Counted from the first letter of the stretch, positions 25,238 to 35,330 are shown. The stretch: 64,000 bases of DNA from Paenibacillus chitinolyticus NBRC 15660 (GCF_000739915.1 NZ_BBJT01000011.1:62001-126000); one strand, 5' to 3'. A program made the numbers and translations. Notes: a model not told the origin generated them from the sequence alone.

Positions 25238-25312
25238 GAGAGCCGATACTCCCCTTGAGGATATCGGCTCTTCATTTTAAAGCCGTGCGTTAGCTGCACG
25301 GCTGCTTTTTTC
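25238..25312 (+). terminator. Tandem terminator hairpins after the SPFH operon
   Basis: GAGCCGATA/TATCGGCTC (25241-25271) followed by ATTTT, then AGCCGTGC/GCACGGCT (25282-25304) followed by TTTTTT. The second is the stronger. Confidence 0.8.
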
Positions 25313-25314
25313 TC

Positions 25315-25797
25315 TCAAACGTCTCGGCTTAATTCCTTCTTCATCTTAAAGTTAACCAGCTTAATCCCTCTGCGCTCCACGCTTTGCTCCCGAACCAACC
25401 GGAACCCGTGATGACTGAAAAACGGTTTCGCCGTGATACTCGCGTCCGTTTCCAGTTCGGCAAGCCCCCGGTTTTTTGCCTCGTATTCAAGAACGTTCAT
25501 TAAAGCCGAAGCTATTCCCTGTCCTTGAAAATCCTTATCCACGTACAGTCTGTCCACGTATCCGTTTACGGTCATATCCGAAAAACCTACAATTTTGCCA
25601 TCGGTTAGAGCGACATACGTGATATTGCGGCTCATCGAATCCTTCCAGGATTCCAATCTGGATTCCTCTTCCTCTTTGGATGCCCATGCATGAAGCTGTT
25701 CTTGGGTATAATCTTTTTTATTTACGGAATGAACGGTTTCATAAAATAACGAGACGATGGGGCCAATATCCGATACCTGAAACTTTCTGATTTCCAT
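25315..25797 (-). CDS. GNAT family N-acetyltransferase
   Basis: A 160-residue GNAT protein with the acetyl-CoA-binding motif A: LYVDKDFQGQGIASALMN (Q-x-x-G-x-G/A). Substrate cannot be inferred. The ATG at 25797 follows AGAGGAGATAAC; upstream codons would add 15 residues without a ribosome site. Convergent with the SPFH operon. Confidence 0.92.
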   Translation of the reverse strand: MEIRKFQVSDIGPIVSLFYETVHSVNKKDYTQEQLHAWASKEEEESRLESWKDSMSRNITYVALTDGKIVGFSDMTVNGYVDRLYVDKDFQGQGIASALMNVLEYEAKNRGLAELETDASITAKPFFSHHGFRLVREQSVERRGIKLVNFKMKKELSRDV

Positions 25798-25864
25798 GTT
25801 ATCTCCTCTTTGCCATCTTTGTAGGATTATCGCCGTCTGCATCCGGCTTTAAACAATTGCGGGC

Positions 25865-25894
25865 AAAAAAGAGCGGGCTGTATACAGCCCGCTC
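25865..25894 (-). terminator. Terminator of the stalk-domain lipoprotein gene
   Basis: A perfect 24-nt palindrome of GAGCGGGCTGTA and its complement, followed on the minus strand by six Ts. Confidence 0.85.
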
Positions 25895-25941
25895 GCTCCA
25901 TGCTCATGCTATTCCACTTCCGCCTTCAATTTCTGCAGGTT

Positions 25942-27516
25942 TTATTGACGTGTAATGATGACAGCATCCTGCTCGCTATCCCACTTCACTTCCCCGCCCA
26001 GCGCTTCGGCCAGGAATCTCAAAGGAACGTTCGTGTAATCCCCGTGAAGCTCGACAGCCTGCTCCAGCTTAACCGGCTTACCGTCGACCAACGCTTCGGC
26101 ACTGCCCAGCGTAAACACGATCGTATGACCGCCGAGATCATCCGTTACCGTAATTTGCTTCGTTTCCCCGTCCCATTTCACTTCCGCGTCAAGCATATTC
26201 GCTACATACGTCACCGGCACCATGGAAACGTCGCCTTTGCGGTAGCCCCCAAAGCCGAACAAACTCATGTCTTCATCGTCCAGCGACAGCGTAAAGGAAC
26301 GCTTCGTAATCTGGAGGTCCTCTTTAAGCAGCTTGTAAATCGAGGAATTCTTATCCACCGATTTCAGGAAGCTTCCGAGAGAAGGAGCCGAGTCCGGATC
26401 AGCCGCATCGAAGGTGAGACGGTCTCCGTCCGCTTTTACGGGGTTGATCGTAATCGGCTGATTAATATTCCATCTTTCTCCGGTCGTACTCAGCTTAATC
26501 CCTTTCAACCCCGTTTCAGCTTCAGGCAGCGGAATGGTAATTCCCGCGCTGCTCTTGCGGATCTGCTGGGAGCTGTCCACATACAAGTCCACATTCACGG
26601 ACGAGCGGTCGCTCAGGATGTCGCGGATCGGCTCATTGCCGGGACCGTTCACCAGCTTGTCGGTCGTTTCGTCATAGCTTGCCAGTACATCCTTCAGTCC
26701 GGTTTGTACGGCGGTATACATCGTTTCGACCGCTAATGTTTTGTTGGACAGATAAGCATCCAGCAGCTTGTTCTCCTCGCCCGACTGTTCGGCCGCTTCT
26801 TTGGCAATCGGTCCGAATACGTCGAATACGGTGCCAAGGAATTCCTTCAAGCCTTTCTCATCTGCGGCGATGTTCTGCAGGAAGGTTTTGACCAGACCGA
26901 GCGCTTCGCTGCCTTTAATTTCGGCATGAAGCTTCTGCAGGGAAACCGTCTCGTTGTTTACTTTCTCCGAAACGGACGTAACCCCGATCGTCTTCGGATT
27001 CGGCGCATGGCCGATGAAGAACGACGCAAGCGTCGGAAGTTTGTCTTCGAGCACCTTCTGAAGCTCCTGGATGCTCTGCTGTCCCGGTACAAGCAAACCT
27101 CCGTTAAGCGGACCTGTCTGCGCGTTGCGAATGTAAATCGGCTTGCTTACGCCTTCGATGCGGATAATAATATCTTCGTTCTGAAGGGACAGCTCGAAAG
27201 GGATGCTTCCCTTGCCGTATGTAAATTCGCCTTTCATCGAAGCGTTCCGGGGATCCTGGATCTTCTCCTCCGTAAACTTGATCGTCACTTCTTTAAACAG
27301 GCCTACCAGCTTCTGCGCCTCGGGCGGCAGCCCGGCCAGATCTCCAGTCAGAAGTTCAAACTTGAGTGTCTCCTGCGACTCCGCCGATTTGACGGCGTAC
27401 TGGTTGACCAGCGCCTTGTTCACATCAAGACCTCCTACGGATTCGCAACCCGTAAGGACGATCATGAGCGCGCCCGTACCCCCGCACACAACCTTCTTCC
27501 AGTTATTCACTTTCAT
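25942..27516 (-). CDS. Lipoprotein with C-terminal copper-amine-oxidase N-like (stalk) domain
   Basis: A 524-residue exported lipoprotein: basic start MKVNNWKK, hydrophobic core, lipobox L21-T-G-C24. The middle (about 30-410) is not recognised. The C-terminal about 100 residues repeat the pattern VPVTYVANMLDAEVKWD ... VPLRFLAEALGGEVKWD, typical of the copper amine oxidase N-terminal-like domain, which in Paenibacillus is a common surface module without enzyme activity. ATG at 27516 with AAAGGAG upstream; an earlier ATG at 27579 would spoil the signal peptide. Confidence 0.88.
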   Translation of the reverse strand: MKVNNWKKVVCGGTGALMIVLTGCESVGGLDVNKALVNQYAVKSAESQETLKFELLTGDLAGLPPEAQKLVGLFKEVTIKFTEEKIQDPRNASMKGEFTYGKGSIPFELSLQNEDIIIRIEGVSKPIYIRNAQTGPLNGGLLVPGQQSIQELQKVLEDKLPTLASFFIGHAPNPKTIGVTSVSEKVNNETVSLQKLHAEIKGSEALGLVKTFLQNIAADEKGLKEFLGTVFDVFGPIAKEAAEQSGEENKLLDAYLSNKTLAVETMYTAVQTGLKDVLASYDETTDKLVNGPGNEPIRDILSDRSSVNVDLYVDSSQQIRKSSAGITIPLPEAETGLKGIKLSTTGERWNINQPITINPVKADGDRLTFDAADPDSAPSLGSFLKSVDKNSSIYKLLKEDLQITKRSFTLSLDDEDMSLFGFGGYRKGDVSMVPVTYVANMLDAEVKWDGETKQITVTDDLGGHTIVFTLGSAEALVDGKPVKLEQAVELHGDYTNVPLRFLAEALGGEVKWDSEQDAVIITRQ

Positions 27517-27737
27517 TTCTCCGGCTCCTTTCCATCTCCCAAGTATTGCTAACTCTTTTATATACGCGCAAGTAAGCAAAAAGACTCACATTCCCGATAA
27601 ATTTTCATGGAAAGCCGGACCTCTGCCCATTTGTTTGCATATCGTGCAGGAAGATGAAAAATCGGAAAAAACGGGCATCCTATTCATGAACGTTACGGCT
27701 GCTTCACAAAGTATTCCGGGGAAAAGAGGCTGCAACA

Positions 27738-29045
27738 ATGAACGGCAACGGGGTCAAAGGGAACAATCCGCTCAAAGCGATCGGGCACTGGCTGGCGGGG
27801 GTACCGCATACGATTACCGAGCTTGCATCGGGCAAACTGGCTTCTTTGCAATCCGCGTTTCACTTGGGCCAGAATGCCCAGAAACTTGTACCGGGCAAAG
27901 ACAGTGTCAAAAGATTGCGCAGGACATGGAAGGACCTCGGGGTACTGCCGGCAAGCCCGCCGGCTCCGGAGCTTTCCCTGTCCGCGCAGGAGCGGCAGCT
28001 CGTGGAGCGCATCCGCCTCGATACGCAGCGGAAAAACCGGAACAACGTAACCCGCACCCGGGCTTACTGGAACTTGTATGAGCGGCATCCCGAGCTTCAT
28101 TGGGCCCTTCTCGCCCATATGGTCTCCCGCAACGGCGGCTGGAACATGACGGACCTGGAAGGGGAGTTCCTTCCCGCCCTGCTGAAACGTCCGGGACGCG
28201 AAGCTCTTTTCGCTTTTCTGGAGAGAGCGAATGCGCTCATCTTCGGGGACGCTTATCCCCAGCTTCTGCTCTACGAGGAGTCGAAGCGGTCCGGCGAGCC
28301 TCTGTTTCATCTGCTCCCGGCCTTCGGAGTGTCCGTTTTTATGAGGCCCGTCTGGGAGGAATTCTGGGCGGTTCACGATCCGGCGCTGCTCACGGTCTCT
28401 CTAATCGTAAATGAACAGCATTTTATAGAAAGCCGTGTGGTCAAACAGCCGTATTTCATGGAACATGTTCTGGAAACGGCGGAATTTCAAGCCCAGGCGC
28501 TCCTCCAGCTGAATCAGGTCTTCTTTCCTTACGCCCTGCACAAAGATCCTATACACAGGTCCGCAGACCGCCTGAATTTGGCCGGTGAAATATTAGAAGA
28601 CTTCACGGATATCAAAGAACGGATCGGATTCGGAAAAACGCTGTACGCCATCTTGTTCGGCATTCCGGCAGTTCACCAGGGCGTGGTGCTTTTCGCTTCG
28701 GCACAGCCGCACACCGGCTCAAGAGCGGACTACTGGCCGCATTTGTTCTCCCGCATCCGCAAGGACGCCCCCGGAGTCAGCGCAGCGGGCCCGAAGCTGG
28801 AAGGCTGCGAACTGAAGGCCGGAGCCGCAGGCATCTACAGTCCGGAGCTCGAACGCACGTGGAGGGACGTCCCGCTGACGGCTCCCGAGTCCGGGGACTG
28901 GTTTCCCGCGTATGCCGGGAGCGTGGCGGGCTACTTCGGGGATATCGATGTCCCCACGTTGTTCGAGATGAGCGCCGAATGCTGCTTCGGCCTCCATAAA
29001 ATTCAACTGGCCGCCCTCGCGTCCACTCAGTTGAAAAGGGACTAA
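27738..29045 (+). CDS. DUF2515 family protein (YppC-like)
   Basis: A 435-residue protein. The segment IRLDTQRKNRNNVTRTRAYW and following HPELHWALLAHMVSRNGGWNM match my memory of the DUF2515/YppC family of spore formers, of unknown function. No signal peptide, no clear membrane helix, no known catalytic motif. Start ATG sits behind GAGGCTGCAAC, a modest ribosome site. Single gene with a shared terminator. Confidence 0.75.
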   Translation: MNGNGVKGNNPLKAIGHWLAGVPHTITELASGKLASLQSAFHLGQNAQKLVPGKDSVKRLRRTWKDLGVLPASPPAPELSLSAQERQLVERIRLDTQRKNRNNVTRTRAYWNLYERHPELHWALLAHMVSRNGGWNMTDLEGEFLPALLKRPGREALFAFLERANALIFGDAYPQLLLYEESKRSGEPLFHLLPAFGVSVFMRPVWEEFWAVHDPALLTVSLIVNEQHFIESRVVKQPYFMEHVLETAEFQAQALLQLNQVFFPYALHKDPIHRSADRLNLAGEILEDFTDIKERIGFGKTLYAILFGIPAVHQGVVLFASAQPHTGSRADYWPHLFSRIRKDAPGVSAAGPKLEGCELKAGAAGIYSPELERTWRDVPLTAPESGDWFPAYAGSVAGYFGDIDVPTLFEMSAECCFGLHKIQLAALASTQLKRD

Positions 29046-29096
29046 AAAAACGCCCGGCGTCCATTCTGCTTAGGCAGAGGCACATCGGGCGTTTTT
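29044..29096. terminator. Bidirectional terminator
   Basis: AAAAAAACGCCCG pairs with CGGGCGTTTTT around a long loop, between converging genes. Confidence 0.7.
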
Positions 29097-29144
29097 ATGG
29101 GTGGGTCCGGCGGCGTCGGTCCTTGCGGCCGCCACGCGGAAGCT

Positions 29145-30806
29145 TTATCCCCGGCGGCCGAGCACGCGGCCCGCCTTGGCATAAAGCTTCTGCAGCGGAG
29201 CCGGGAAGGTCTTGATGTCATCCTTCGTGACCACTTTCGTGACAAACAGAAGGATGACATAGAGCGCGCAAGCCAAGCCGCCGATCAGGACGGCGTTGAC
29301 GGTTGCGTTCACGACTCTCCACGGGAACAAGTGGAGATGCTCGAAGAGCAGCCGCTCCGCGAACACGCCGATCACGACGACGACGGCCGCCGTGACGATA
29401 AGGCGGGTCCAGCGGCGCCGAGCCATGATGCGGAAGCTAACCACGTTACGCATCACGGCCAGGTTAAAGGCGGACATGACGATAAAGCAGAGCATCGTCG
29501 ACGCCAGAATGCCGTAAATGCCGAGCCACGGCGATAGAATAAGGTTGCCGAGCAGCTTTACGGCTATGCCGAAGACAACACTGGACACGAGCGCGCGCAT
29601 CTTGCCCATGCCCATCAGAACGGCACCCGACGTCTGCATGATGATCTGGAACATCGCTCCCGCGGTCATCATGGCGATCATCGGAGGGCCGTACTCGTAG
29701 CCTGTCGGAGTGCCGCCGTAGTCGAACATGCCCGAAAGCGGACGGGCGGCCGTACAGATCGCCAGAACCATGGGCAGGCCGGACAGGATGGCGAGCTGCA
29801 TGACGCGGGAGGACTGGTTGCGGACCAGCTCCAGGTCCCTTCGCGAGTAAGCTCCCGAGATAATGGGAACGACCGACTGGCTGAGCGCGATCGCCAGCAC
29901 AATCGGCAGCCCCGCAAGCGATTGGGCCTGCCCGCCGAGGATACCGACGATATCCTTGGCTTTGGCTTCGCCGATCTGATCCCGCAGAAGCGGGATGATG
30001 GTGGAAGAGTCAATGTTGTAAATCAGCGTAACCGTAATCGAAAAAATAACGATCGGAATGGACAATCTGAGCAATTGGCCGTAAATTTGCCCGTAACGGA
30101 GTTTTCCTCCCGATTGGCGGCTTTGACCGGTTTCCGTATACACGGGTTCGGAAACCGGCAGCGTCCTCCTGTCTTCTTTACGCAGCTTAAGCGCGTAATA
30201 CAGCATGACGGCCAAGGCCGCGATTCCGCCGGTTACACCGCCGAAGGACGCCCCCGCCACGGCCCAGTCAAGCGAGACGCCCAGCAGCAGATAAGCCAGC
30301 CCTACCGCCGTAATCAGACGGACGATCTGCTCGATCACCTGCGAGATGCCGTTGGGCATCATTCTCTGGCGGCCCTGGAAATAACCGCGCATGATGGCGA
30401 TCAGCGGGAAAACCAGCAGGGCCGGAGCGATGGCCAGCGTAGCCAGGGTGGCGTGAGGATCGCCGGACGATTCCGCATAATGCGGAGCCAGAAGGAACAG
30501 GATCGCGCACATGACAACGCCGGCCAAGGCCGCGAATATCAACGCGGCTTTGTAGATCCGGTTCGCTTCGTCCATCCGCCCGAGCGCGGTCCGCTCGGAA
30601 ATCATTTTGCTCAGGGCACTCGGAATGCCCGCCGTTGCGATAACCAGCAGATTGCTGTAGAGATTAAAAGCGATCGCATAACTCGCCATTCCCTCGTTCC
30701 CCAGCATATAAACGAGCGGAAACCGCTGAAATACACCGAGAAAGCGGGCAATCAAAGCCGCGACCGTCAAGATCAGAGTCCCTTTGACTAGCGAATCCTT
30801 AGACAA
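29145..30806 (-). CDS. MurJ/SpoVB-like polysaccharide or lipid II flippase (YtgP type)
   Basis: A 553-residue membrane protein with about 14 helices, MOP superfamily. N-terminus KGTLILTVAALIARFLGVFQRFPL and the motif GIPSALSKMISE are typical of the SpoVB/YtgP group, whose YtgP member is the Bacillus MurJ that flips lipid II. Which substrate this one moves cannot be decided; SpoVB paralogues act in the spore cortex. TTG start behind GAAGGAAC. Confidence 0.85.
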   Translation of the reverse strand: MSKDSLVKGTLILTVAALIARFLGVFQRFPLVYMLGNEGMASYAIAFNLYSNLLVIATAGIPSALSKMISERTALGRMDEANRIYKAALIFAALAGVVMCAILFLLAPHYAESSGDPHATLATLAIAPALLVFPLIAIMRGYFQGRQRMMPNGISQVIEQIVRLITAVGLAYLLLGVSLDWAVAGASFGGVTGGIAALAVMLYYALKLRKEDRRTLPVSEPVYTETGQSRQSGGKLRYGQIYGQLLRLSIPIVIFSITVTLIYNIDSSTIIPLLRDQIGEAKAKDIVGILGGQAQSLAGLPIVLAIALSQSVVPIISGAYSRRDLELVRNQSSRVMQLAILSGLPMVLAICTAARPLSGMFDYGGTPTGYEYGPPMIAMMTAGAMFQIIMQTSGAVLMGMGKMRALVSSVVFGIAVKLLGNLILSPWLGIYGILASTMLCFIVMSAFNLAVMRNVVSFRIMARRRWTRLIVTAAVVVVIGVFAERLLFEHLHLFPWRVVNATVNAVLIGGLACALYVILLFVTKVVTKDDIKTFPAPLQKLYAKAGRVLGRRG

Positions 30807-30881
30807 TGTCGTTCCTTCTCCCCATACATAATAAGACCGGAAAAGGAAATCCTTTTCCGGACGTGATCGGCTGACGCCGTT

Positions 30882-31604
30882 TTACTTCGCCTGAAGCTTC
30901 TCCAAAGGCTGCGCGTTCCCGTAAACCGGCTTGGCCGTACGTACCGGGGCCGCCCATTTCACACCGTTTGCAATGACTTTCAGAACGTTCTCGTTGTAAT
31001 AGGTCGGATACGTTTCATGACCGGGACGGAAATAGAAAATCCGGCCCTGCCCGCGGTGATAGGTGCAGCCGCTGCGGAATACCTCTCCGCCTTCGAACCA
31101 GCTGACGAAGACCAGCTCGTCCGGCGCGGGAATATCAAAATGCTCCCCGTACATTTCTTCCTGCTCCAGTTCGAAGTACTGTCCGATGCCTTCGGCGATC
31201 GGATGGGAAGGATCCACGACCCACAGGCGTTCTTTCTCGCCGGCTTCGCGCCATTTCAAATCGCAGGAAGTGCCCATCAGCTTTTTGAAAATTTTCGAGA
31301 AATGACCGGAGTGCAGCACGACAAGCCCCATGCCGTCCAATACGCGCTGGTGTACGCGGTTCACGATTTCATCGGCGACTTCGCCGTGGGCTTTGTGTCC
31401 CCACCAGATCAGAACGTCGGTGTCATCCAGAACCTCCTGCGTAAGCCCGTGCTCGGGCTGTTCCTGCGTAGCGGTGCGGATTTGGAAAGAGTCTCCCGCA
31501 ATCCCGGCCGCAATCGCTCCGTGAATGCCTTCCGGGTATACTTCGGCTACTTTGGCATTCGTTTTCTCATGCACGTTTTCATTCCACACGGTTACTTTAA
31601 TCAT
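30882..31604 (-). CDS. ThuA-like domain protein
   Basis: A 240-residue ThuA protein: class I glutamine-amidotransferase-like fold with [32 protein letters not shown] and [17 protein letters not shown]. ThuA is tied to trehalose or other disaccharide use in rhizobia; the biochemical reaction is not known and no sugar genes adjoin. The ATG at 31604 follows AAGGAAGACCGAC; upstream ATG at 31622 lacks a site. Confidence 0.88.
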   Translation of the reverse strand: MIKVTVWNENVHEKTNAKVAEVYPEGIHGAIAAGIAGDSFQIRTATQEQPEHGLTQEVLDDTDVLIWWGHKAHGEVADEIVNRVHQRVLDGMGLVVLHSGHFSKIFKKLMGTSCDLKWREAGEKERLWVVDPSHPIAEGIGQYFELEQEEMYGEHFDIPAPDELVFVSWFEGGEVFRSGCTYHRGQGRIFYFRPGHETYPTYYNENVLKVIANGVKWAAPVRTAKPVYGNAQPLEKLQAK

Positions 31605-31690
31605 GTCGGTCTTCCTTTCCAATGGGGAAAATAAGGCGTATTCCCGCGCTTCCGCAGTCCGCCTTTTTTTGACGGGTATCCCTGAACGAG

Positions 31691-32167
31691 TTAAATCCAG
31701 ATGATGAACAGAATGATCATCAGCAGTTGAAGAACGACTTTAACGACAACGCTGGAGAAGAAACCGAGAACCGATCCTACCCCGACCTGAGCGGAGTGCT
31801 TAAGGTTCGAGCCATGAATCAATTCGCCCAGCACAGCGCCTATAAAAGGCCCCAGGATAAGCCCGAAAGCCGGAATGACGAACGGACCGAGGAGCAGACC
31901 GATCGTGCTTCCCCATACGGACGCTTTGGAACCTCCGAATTTCTTGACGCCGAACGCACTTACGAGATAGTCGGCGATAGTGATGGCGATAACGATCGCC
32001 GATTGGATCAGCCAGAACCAGAAGCCGAAGGGTTCAAAGCTGAAGAATAACCCGTAGACGAAAAAGGCCCCGAAGATAGCGAGCGCGCCCGGAAGAATAG
32101 GAAAAATCGCACCCAGCATCCCGACGGCAAACAGCAAAATAATGAGGATCCATCCCAAAATAGCCAT
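31691..32167 (-). CDS. DUF456 family membrane protein
   Basis: A 158-residue protein with about five membrane segments. [21 protein letters not shown] and [19 protein letters not shown] with Gly/Pro-rich loops fit DUF456, whose function is unknown. It lies 42 nt behind the HAD-phosphatase gene and 86 nt ahead of the ThuA gene, all on the minus strand. Confidence 0.85.
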   Translation of the reverse strand: MAILGWILIILLFAVGMLGAIFPILPGALAIFGAFFVYGLFFSFEPFGFWFWLIQSAIVIAITIADYLVSAFGVKKFGGSKASVWGSTIGLLLGPFVIPAFGLILGPFIGAVLGELIHGSNLKHSAQVGVGSVLGFFSSVVVKVVLQLLMIILFIIWI

Positions 32168-32209
32168 GTCTTCTCATCCTTTCTTCCCGAAAAACGTCCG
32201 CGGGTATTG

Positions 32210-32962
32210 TTAGCGGGCGGATAACGGGTCCAGCACGTATTCCTGAATGATTTTGGCGACCCCGTCCTCGTCATTGGTAACCGTAACAAGGTCGGCGATA
32301 CGCTTCACGCCGTCCTGGGCGTTGCCCATCGCTACGCCGAGACCCGCCGCGCGGATCATCGCGATATCGTTCTCGCTGTCGCCCATGGCGATGACCTGCG
32401 ACATCTCGATCCCGAGAAGCTTGCAGACTTCCTCGATGCCGCTCGCTTTGCTGATTCCTTTGGGGTTCAGCTCGAGATTGTCCGGGTGGGAGTTCGTGAT
32501 CTCAAGCTCTCCCCAGCGGGCCAGCTCACCGCGGATAATCTCCAGACTTTCTTTGTTTTCCGTGTAAAAGCCGAATTTGAGCCACTCGGGTTTGGTGATA
32601 TCTTCCGCCCATTTATCCCGGTTGTACATGCCCTCGACCGAATAAGCCCAATACCAGGTATCGTGCTCAATCGCCAGGTCGTACATCCGCCGGACCAAAT
32701 CCAAATCAAGCAGCGTACGTTTCAGAAGGTCGTGCGGAGCTTTCCAGACTTCGCTTCCGTTGACGGAAACAATCGGCGTTTGCAGCTTGAGCTCTTCGGC
32801 GTAAGGAAGAGCGCTTTGTACACCGCGTCCGGTCGAGAAAATAACGGTGACTCCCGCCTCCAGGGCCGCGTAAATCGCTTCCCGGTTCGCCGGGGAAACC
32901 TGCTTTTCTTCGTTAAGCAGCGTGCCGTCCATATCCAGTGCTACCAGCTTATATTGACTCAA
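32210..32962 (-). CDS. Cof-type HAD-IIB phosphatase
   Basis: A 250-residue HAD hydrolase. Motif I LDMDGTLLNEE, motif II FSTGRG, and motif IV AMGDSENDIAMIRAAG are all complete, and the C2B cap lies between. Such enzymes dephosphorylate sugar phosphates, nucleotides or FMN; substrate unknown. TTG start with GAGGAGGAAAC upstream. Follows asnB by 98 nt. Confidence 0.93.
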   Translation of the reverse strand: MSQYKLVALDMDGTLLNEEKQVSPANREAIYAALEAGVTVIFSTGRGVQSALPYAEELKLQTPIVSVNGSEVWKAPHDLLKRTLLDLDLVRRMYDLAIEHDTWYWAYSVEGMYNRDKWAEDITKPEWLKFGFYTENKESLEIIRGELARWGELEITNSHPDNLELNPKGISKASGIEEVCKLLGIEMSQVIAMGDSENDIAMIRAAGLGVAMGNAQDGVKRIADLVTVTNDEDGVAKIIQEYVLDPLSAR

Positions 32963-33060
32963 AATGTTTCCTCCTCCAAGCTTTCCTTCAGGAAAGCCGC
33001 TTCGTAAGTATTGCCCCAGACTCCCGGGAGGGGAATCTGGAGCTAAACGAAACTTTTATG

Positions 33061-34935
33061 TCAGAACGCGGCTACGGCTTTCTTCGTGGTTTCTTGCATG
33101 TAGGTCGCGTGCCAGAGAGCGAACATGTAAATGGTCCACAGACGGCGTGCATAATCGCCCTGTCCGTTCTGATGGAGCTTGGCCATTCTTTCGATCGCGT
33201 CGATTTTTACATAGTCTTCGATGCCGCTCGCTTTAATCTGCTCCACCATGGTGGACCCCGTCGGCCCTTTGAGCCAGTCGCGCAGCGGAACCGGGAACCC
33301 GAGCTTCGGACGGTTCAGGATGAAATCCGGCACGATGCCTTCCATTGCCTTGCGGAAAATATGCTTCGTGGTTCCTTCGGCGATCCGGTACTTCGTCGGG
33401 ATGCGGCGGGCAACCTCGAACAGTTCTTTGTCGAGCAGAGGAACGCGCAGCTCCAAGGAATGGGCCATCGTCATTTTGTCCGCTTTCATCAAAATGTCGC
33501 CCGGCATCCACAGATTCATGTCGATGTACTGCATCCGCGTTACGGGATCCTGATGTTTGGTTTTGTCGTAATATTGGGCGGCTATCTGGAACGGATTCTG
33601 ATACCGCTTGAACATCTCGCTGTCCACGCGCAGCACTTCCGCCTTCATATCCTCGGTGAAAATCTTCGCGTTGCCGAGGAAGCGCTCCTCCAGCGGAGTC
33701 GTTCCGCGAAGCAGGTAGTTGCGGCCCTTCATGCCGGCGGGCAGCATTTTCACCAGCCGGTGCAGCATGCGGCGCACGGAAAGCGGCAGGCTTTCCAGCG
33801 GGGCCAGCGACAGAGGCTCCCGGTAGATCCGGTAGCCGCCGAACAGCTCGTCCGCGCCTTCGCCCGACAGCGTCACGGTAACGTGCTCGCGGGCTAGTTG
33901 GGCCACGTGGTAGAGCGCGATGGCCGAAGGGTCGGCGACCGGCTCGTCCTGATGCCAGACGGCTTTCGGCAGGGTGTTGAAGAAATCTTCGCGCGTGATG
34001 ATTTTGGAGTAGTGTTCCGTCCCGAGCGCTTTGGCCGTTTCGGCCGCGATCAGGGTCTCGTTGTTCGGACCTTCGAAACCGACGGAGAACGTCCGGATCG
34101 GCTCGATCTGGCGCATATGAGCCGCAATCGCGGTCGAGTCGATTCCGCTGGACAGGAAGCAGCCGCGCTCCACGTCGCTGACCATGTGATGGACGACGGA
34201 ATCTTTGAGCGTTTCGCGGATTTGCTCCACATATTCCCCGAATGGGCGGTCCACCGGCTCGAACATCGGATCCCAGTAGCGGTGAATCGACATTTCGCCG
34301 TCGAAGGACGCTTTTATGTAGTGCGCCGGCGGCAGCTTCTGAATCCCCTCGAACATCGTGTTCGGTTCAGGGACGTACTGGAACGTCAAGTAGTTCATCA
34401 GGCTCTCGGTCCGGATGGACGGACTTACGCTTCCCGATGCGACAAGGCTTTTGATTTCGGAACCGAACAGCAGCTGCCGGTCGTTGTATTGATAATAAAA
34501 AGGTTTGATGCCGAAATGATCACGGGCGGCGAAGAGCTGCTTCTTGCGGCGGTCCCAGATGGCAAAGCCGAACATGCCGCGAAGATGCTTCACGCATTCT
34601 TCACCGAATTCTTCATACAAATGGACGATGACTTCGGTATCGCTGTTCGTCCGGAACACATGGCCGCGGTCCTGCAGCATGCTCCGCAAAGATTTATAAT
34701 TGTAAATTTCCCCGTTAAAAATGATCCAAACGGATTCGTCTTCGTTGCAAAGCGGCTGATGACCCTCCGCAATATCGATAATCGACAGTCGGCGGAACCC
34801 GAGCCCGATCCGATTCTCCGTCCAGAAGCCCGAGTCGTTCGGGCCGCGGTGATGAATCACGTCCGTCATCTGCTGAAGCATGGATACGGATGGCTCTCTA
34901 TCTTCAAAATACATAACACCGGTGATACCACACAC
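33061..34935 (-). CDS. asnB: Asparagine synthase (glutamine-hydrolysing)
   Basis: A 624-residue protein. N-terminal class II glutaminase with nucleophile Cys2 (MCGITGVMYF) and RHGxN-like HRGPND; C-terminal synthetase with the PP-loop SSGIDSTAIA and LSGEGADELFGGY. It makes asparagine from aspartate, glutamine and ATP; some Bacillus paralogues instead amidate peptidoglycan diaminopimelate, so that role stays open, more so beside PBP genes. GTG start behind GGAGGTG. A TATACT -10 with a weak -35 lies about 57 nt upstream. Confidence 0.95.
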   Translation of the reverse strand: MCGITGVMYFEDREPSVSMLQQMTDVIHHRGPNDSGFWTENRIGLGFRRLSIIDIAEGHQPLCNEDESVWIIFNGEIYNYKSLRSMLQDRGHVFRTNSDTEVIVHLYEEFGEECVKHLRGMFGFAIWDRRKKQLFAARDHFGIKPFYYQYNDRQLLFGSEIKSLVASGSVSPSIRTESLMNYLTFQYVPEPNTMFEGIQKLPPAHYIKASFDGEMSIHRYWDPMFEPVDRPFGEYVEQIRETLKDSVVHHMVSDVERGCFLSSGIDSTAIAAHMRQIEPIRTFSVGFEGPNNETLIAAETAKALGTEHYSKIITREDFFNTLPKAVWHQDEPVADPSAIALYHVAQLAREHVTVTLSGEGADELFGGYRIYREPLSLAPLESLPLSVRRMLHRLVKMLPAGMKGRNYLLRGTTPLEERFLGNAKIFTEDMKAEVLRVDSEMFKRYQNPFQIAAQYYDKTKHQDPVTRMQYIDMNLWMPGDILMKADKMTMAHSLELRVPLLDKELFEVARRIPTKYRIAEGTTKHIFRKAMEGIVPDFILNRPKLGFPVPLRDWLKGPTGSTMVEQIKASGIEDYVKIDAIERMAKLHQNGQGDYARRLWTIYMFALWHATYMQETTKKAVAAF

Positions 34936-34991
34936 GAGTGATTCACACCTCCACTAAAGCTACAACTAGTCTTGTTGTTATTCGATAAACT

Positions 34992-35020
34992 AGTATAGCA
35001 CACCCGGTCGCCTTTCTGAA
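34992..35020 (-). promoter_or_regulatory. asnB promoter
   Basis: Minus strand: TTCAGA (35015-35020), 17 nt, TATACT (34992-34997). The untranslated leader then holds two ACTAGT sequences (34964-34969 and 34988-34993). Confidence 0.45.
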
Positions 35021-35068
35021 AATGAAAACTCGCGGCCCCCTCTAACCGCGGCTTTTTGAGCGTGCCAA

Positions 35069-35101
35069 AGACGCTTCACATCCCTTGGGATAGAAGCGTC
35101 T
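35069..35101. other. Hairpin in the asnB-PBP gap
   Basis: AGACGCTT (35069-35076) pairs with AAGCGTCT (35094-35101), with an inner ATCCC/GGGAT stem. No gene ends here on either strand at close range; role unknown. The stretch 35102-35250 shows nothing I recognise. Confidence 0.4.
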
Positions 35102-35253
35102 CCGCCTTTTTCCGGGGACTGCGGGCAGCCCTCGTTTACAAAAAGGCAATAACCCACATAAGGCGTTTAACAGATGCAGCCAGCCTCCGTTTTTTCATGT
35201 CCACCGCCCCTTTTCCTTTATACATAATTGTTGGCATCAGGCAACTTTTAAGG

Positions 35254-35330
35254 TAAAAAAACCGGGTTCCCTGCTCTCAGTCTATGTCTCTTCCGGTTAG
35301 AAGTGACAAACATGAGCAGGCGCCCGGTTT
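35254..35330 (-). terminator. Long-stem terminator at the end of the PBP transcript
   Basis: Minus strand: AAACCGGG-cg-CCTGCTC pairs with GAGCAGG-ga-ACCCGGTTT across a 37-nt structured loop, followed by TTTTTT. It lies about 250 nt after the PBP stop codon. Confidence 0.65.

Noticed and set aside
32938-34941. Two long plus-strand frames opposite asnB
   Set aside because: Complete asnB with catalytic residues is on the other strand; these have no supporting start signals.
35056-35256. 66-codon frame between asnB and the PBP gene
   Set aside because: Weak ribosome site, no recognisable features, and it contains the hairpin at 35069-35101.
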